A DNA stretch of 34,515 nt from Nitrospira sp. Its GTDB lineage: Bacteria > Nitrospirota > Nitrospiria > Nitrospirales > Nitrospiraceae. The position numbers and the translations under genes are program-made. Positions within the stretch are counted from its first letter, which is position 1; each line of letters begins with the position of its first letter. The notes beneath the pieces are model-generated. The model saw only the letters and a program-made list of their open reading frames with translations, had not been told where the DNA came from and searched no databases. This document shows positions 34,439 through 34,515 of this stretch, one piece after another. The stretch is taken from positions 1 through 34,515 of the forward strand of contig JAOUMR010000027.1 in the NCBI GenBank assembly GCA_029881435.1. The letters run 5' to 3'.

Positions 34439-34514
34439 GAGCCGGTAGCTCAGTCGGTAGAGCATCGCCCTTTTAAGGCGAGGGTCCTGGGTTCGAGTCC
34501 CAGCCGGCTCACCA
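34439..34514 (+). tRNA. tRNA-Lys (anticodon TTT)
   Basis: A 76-base cloverleaf. The acceptor stem GAGCCGG pairs with CCGGCTC, the D arm is GCTCAGTCGGTAGAGC, the anticodon stem TCGCC/GGCGA holds the loop CTTTTAA with anticodon TTT, the T arm is CTGGGTTCGAGTCCCAG, and CCA is encoded. It ends one base before the window edge. Confidence 0.97.
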
Positions 34515-34515
34515 A

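Overview
The window is a core chromosomal segment around a replication origin. The gene set and order suggest a Nitrospira-like member of the Nitrospirota: hisS, a DsrE/F/H-like trio, an origin-like region, dnaA-dnaN-gyrB-gyrA without recF, dciA, smpB, malate dehydrogenase, a stand-alone NuoF-like flavoprotein with a [2Fe-2S] ferredoxin, and a PuuD-like membrane protein. GC content is moderately high except near the origin. The genus is an inference from gene content; no database search was possible.

Layout. (1) 1-3513: a minus-strand block with a VapBC toxin-antitoxin module, a seven-repeat TPR protein and a tandem-domain ThyX-like protein. The TA module is bracketed by an 86-bp direct repeat derived from the 3' end of the TPR gene. 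(2) 3593-15525: hisS, three small DsrE-superfamily genes, a 322-bp region with several DnaA boxes (candidate oriC), dnaA, dnaN, gyrB, gyrA, a small membrane protein, dciA (helicase loader, opposite strand) and smpB. (3) 15658-19146: a minus-strand cluster with a ferredoxin:thioredoxin-reductase-like catalytic subunit, a secreted protein, an OmpR-type response regulator and a histidine kinase. Downstream of it is a possible 26-residue membrane peptide preceded by helically phased ATGAA/TTCAT repeats. (4) 19249-23679: a 997-residue NorD/CbbO-type VWA protein with a small conserved-looking partner, then mdh. (5) 23840-27899: a PuuD-like membrane protein closed by a strong terminator, a nuoF-like gene with ferredoxin, an A-type Fe-S carrier, then a PTPS-type pterin enzyme and folE. 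(6) 27932-34514: an alpha/beta hydrolase, rarA, a PilZ protein, an ABC-F ATPase, tRNA-Ala(GGC), purA with an unusual leader hairpin, and tRNA-Lys(TTT).

How it fits together. The centre is a replication hub: initiator, clamp, gyrase, helicase loader, plus RarA further right. Several flanking genes concern Fe-S or thiol chemistry (DsrE/F/H trio, FTR-like protein, NuoF-like protein with ferredoxin, ErpA-type carrier) or pterin synthesis (folE with PTPS). The least explained parts are the two-component system with its peptide and phased repeats, the ThyX-like fusion whose two domains each keep a different part of the active-site signature, the repeat-flanked TA module, and the purA leader. No rRNA, CRISPR array, insertion sequence or prophage was seen.
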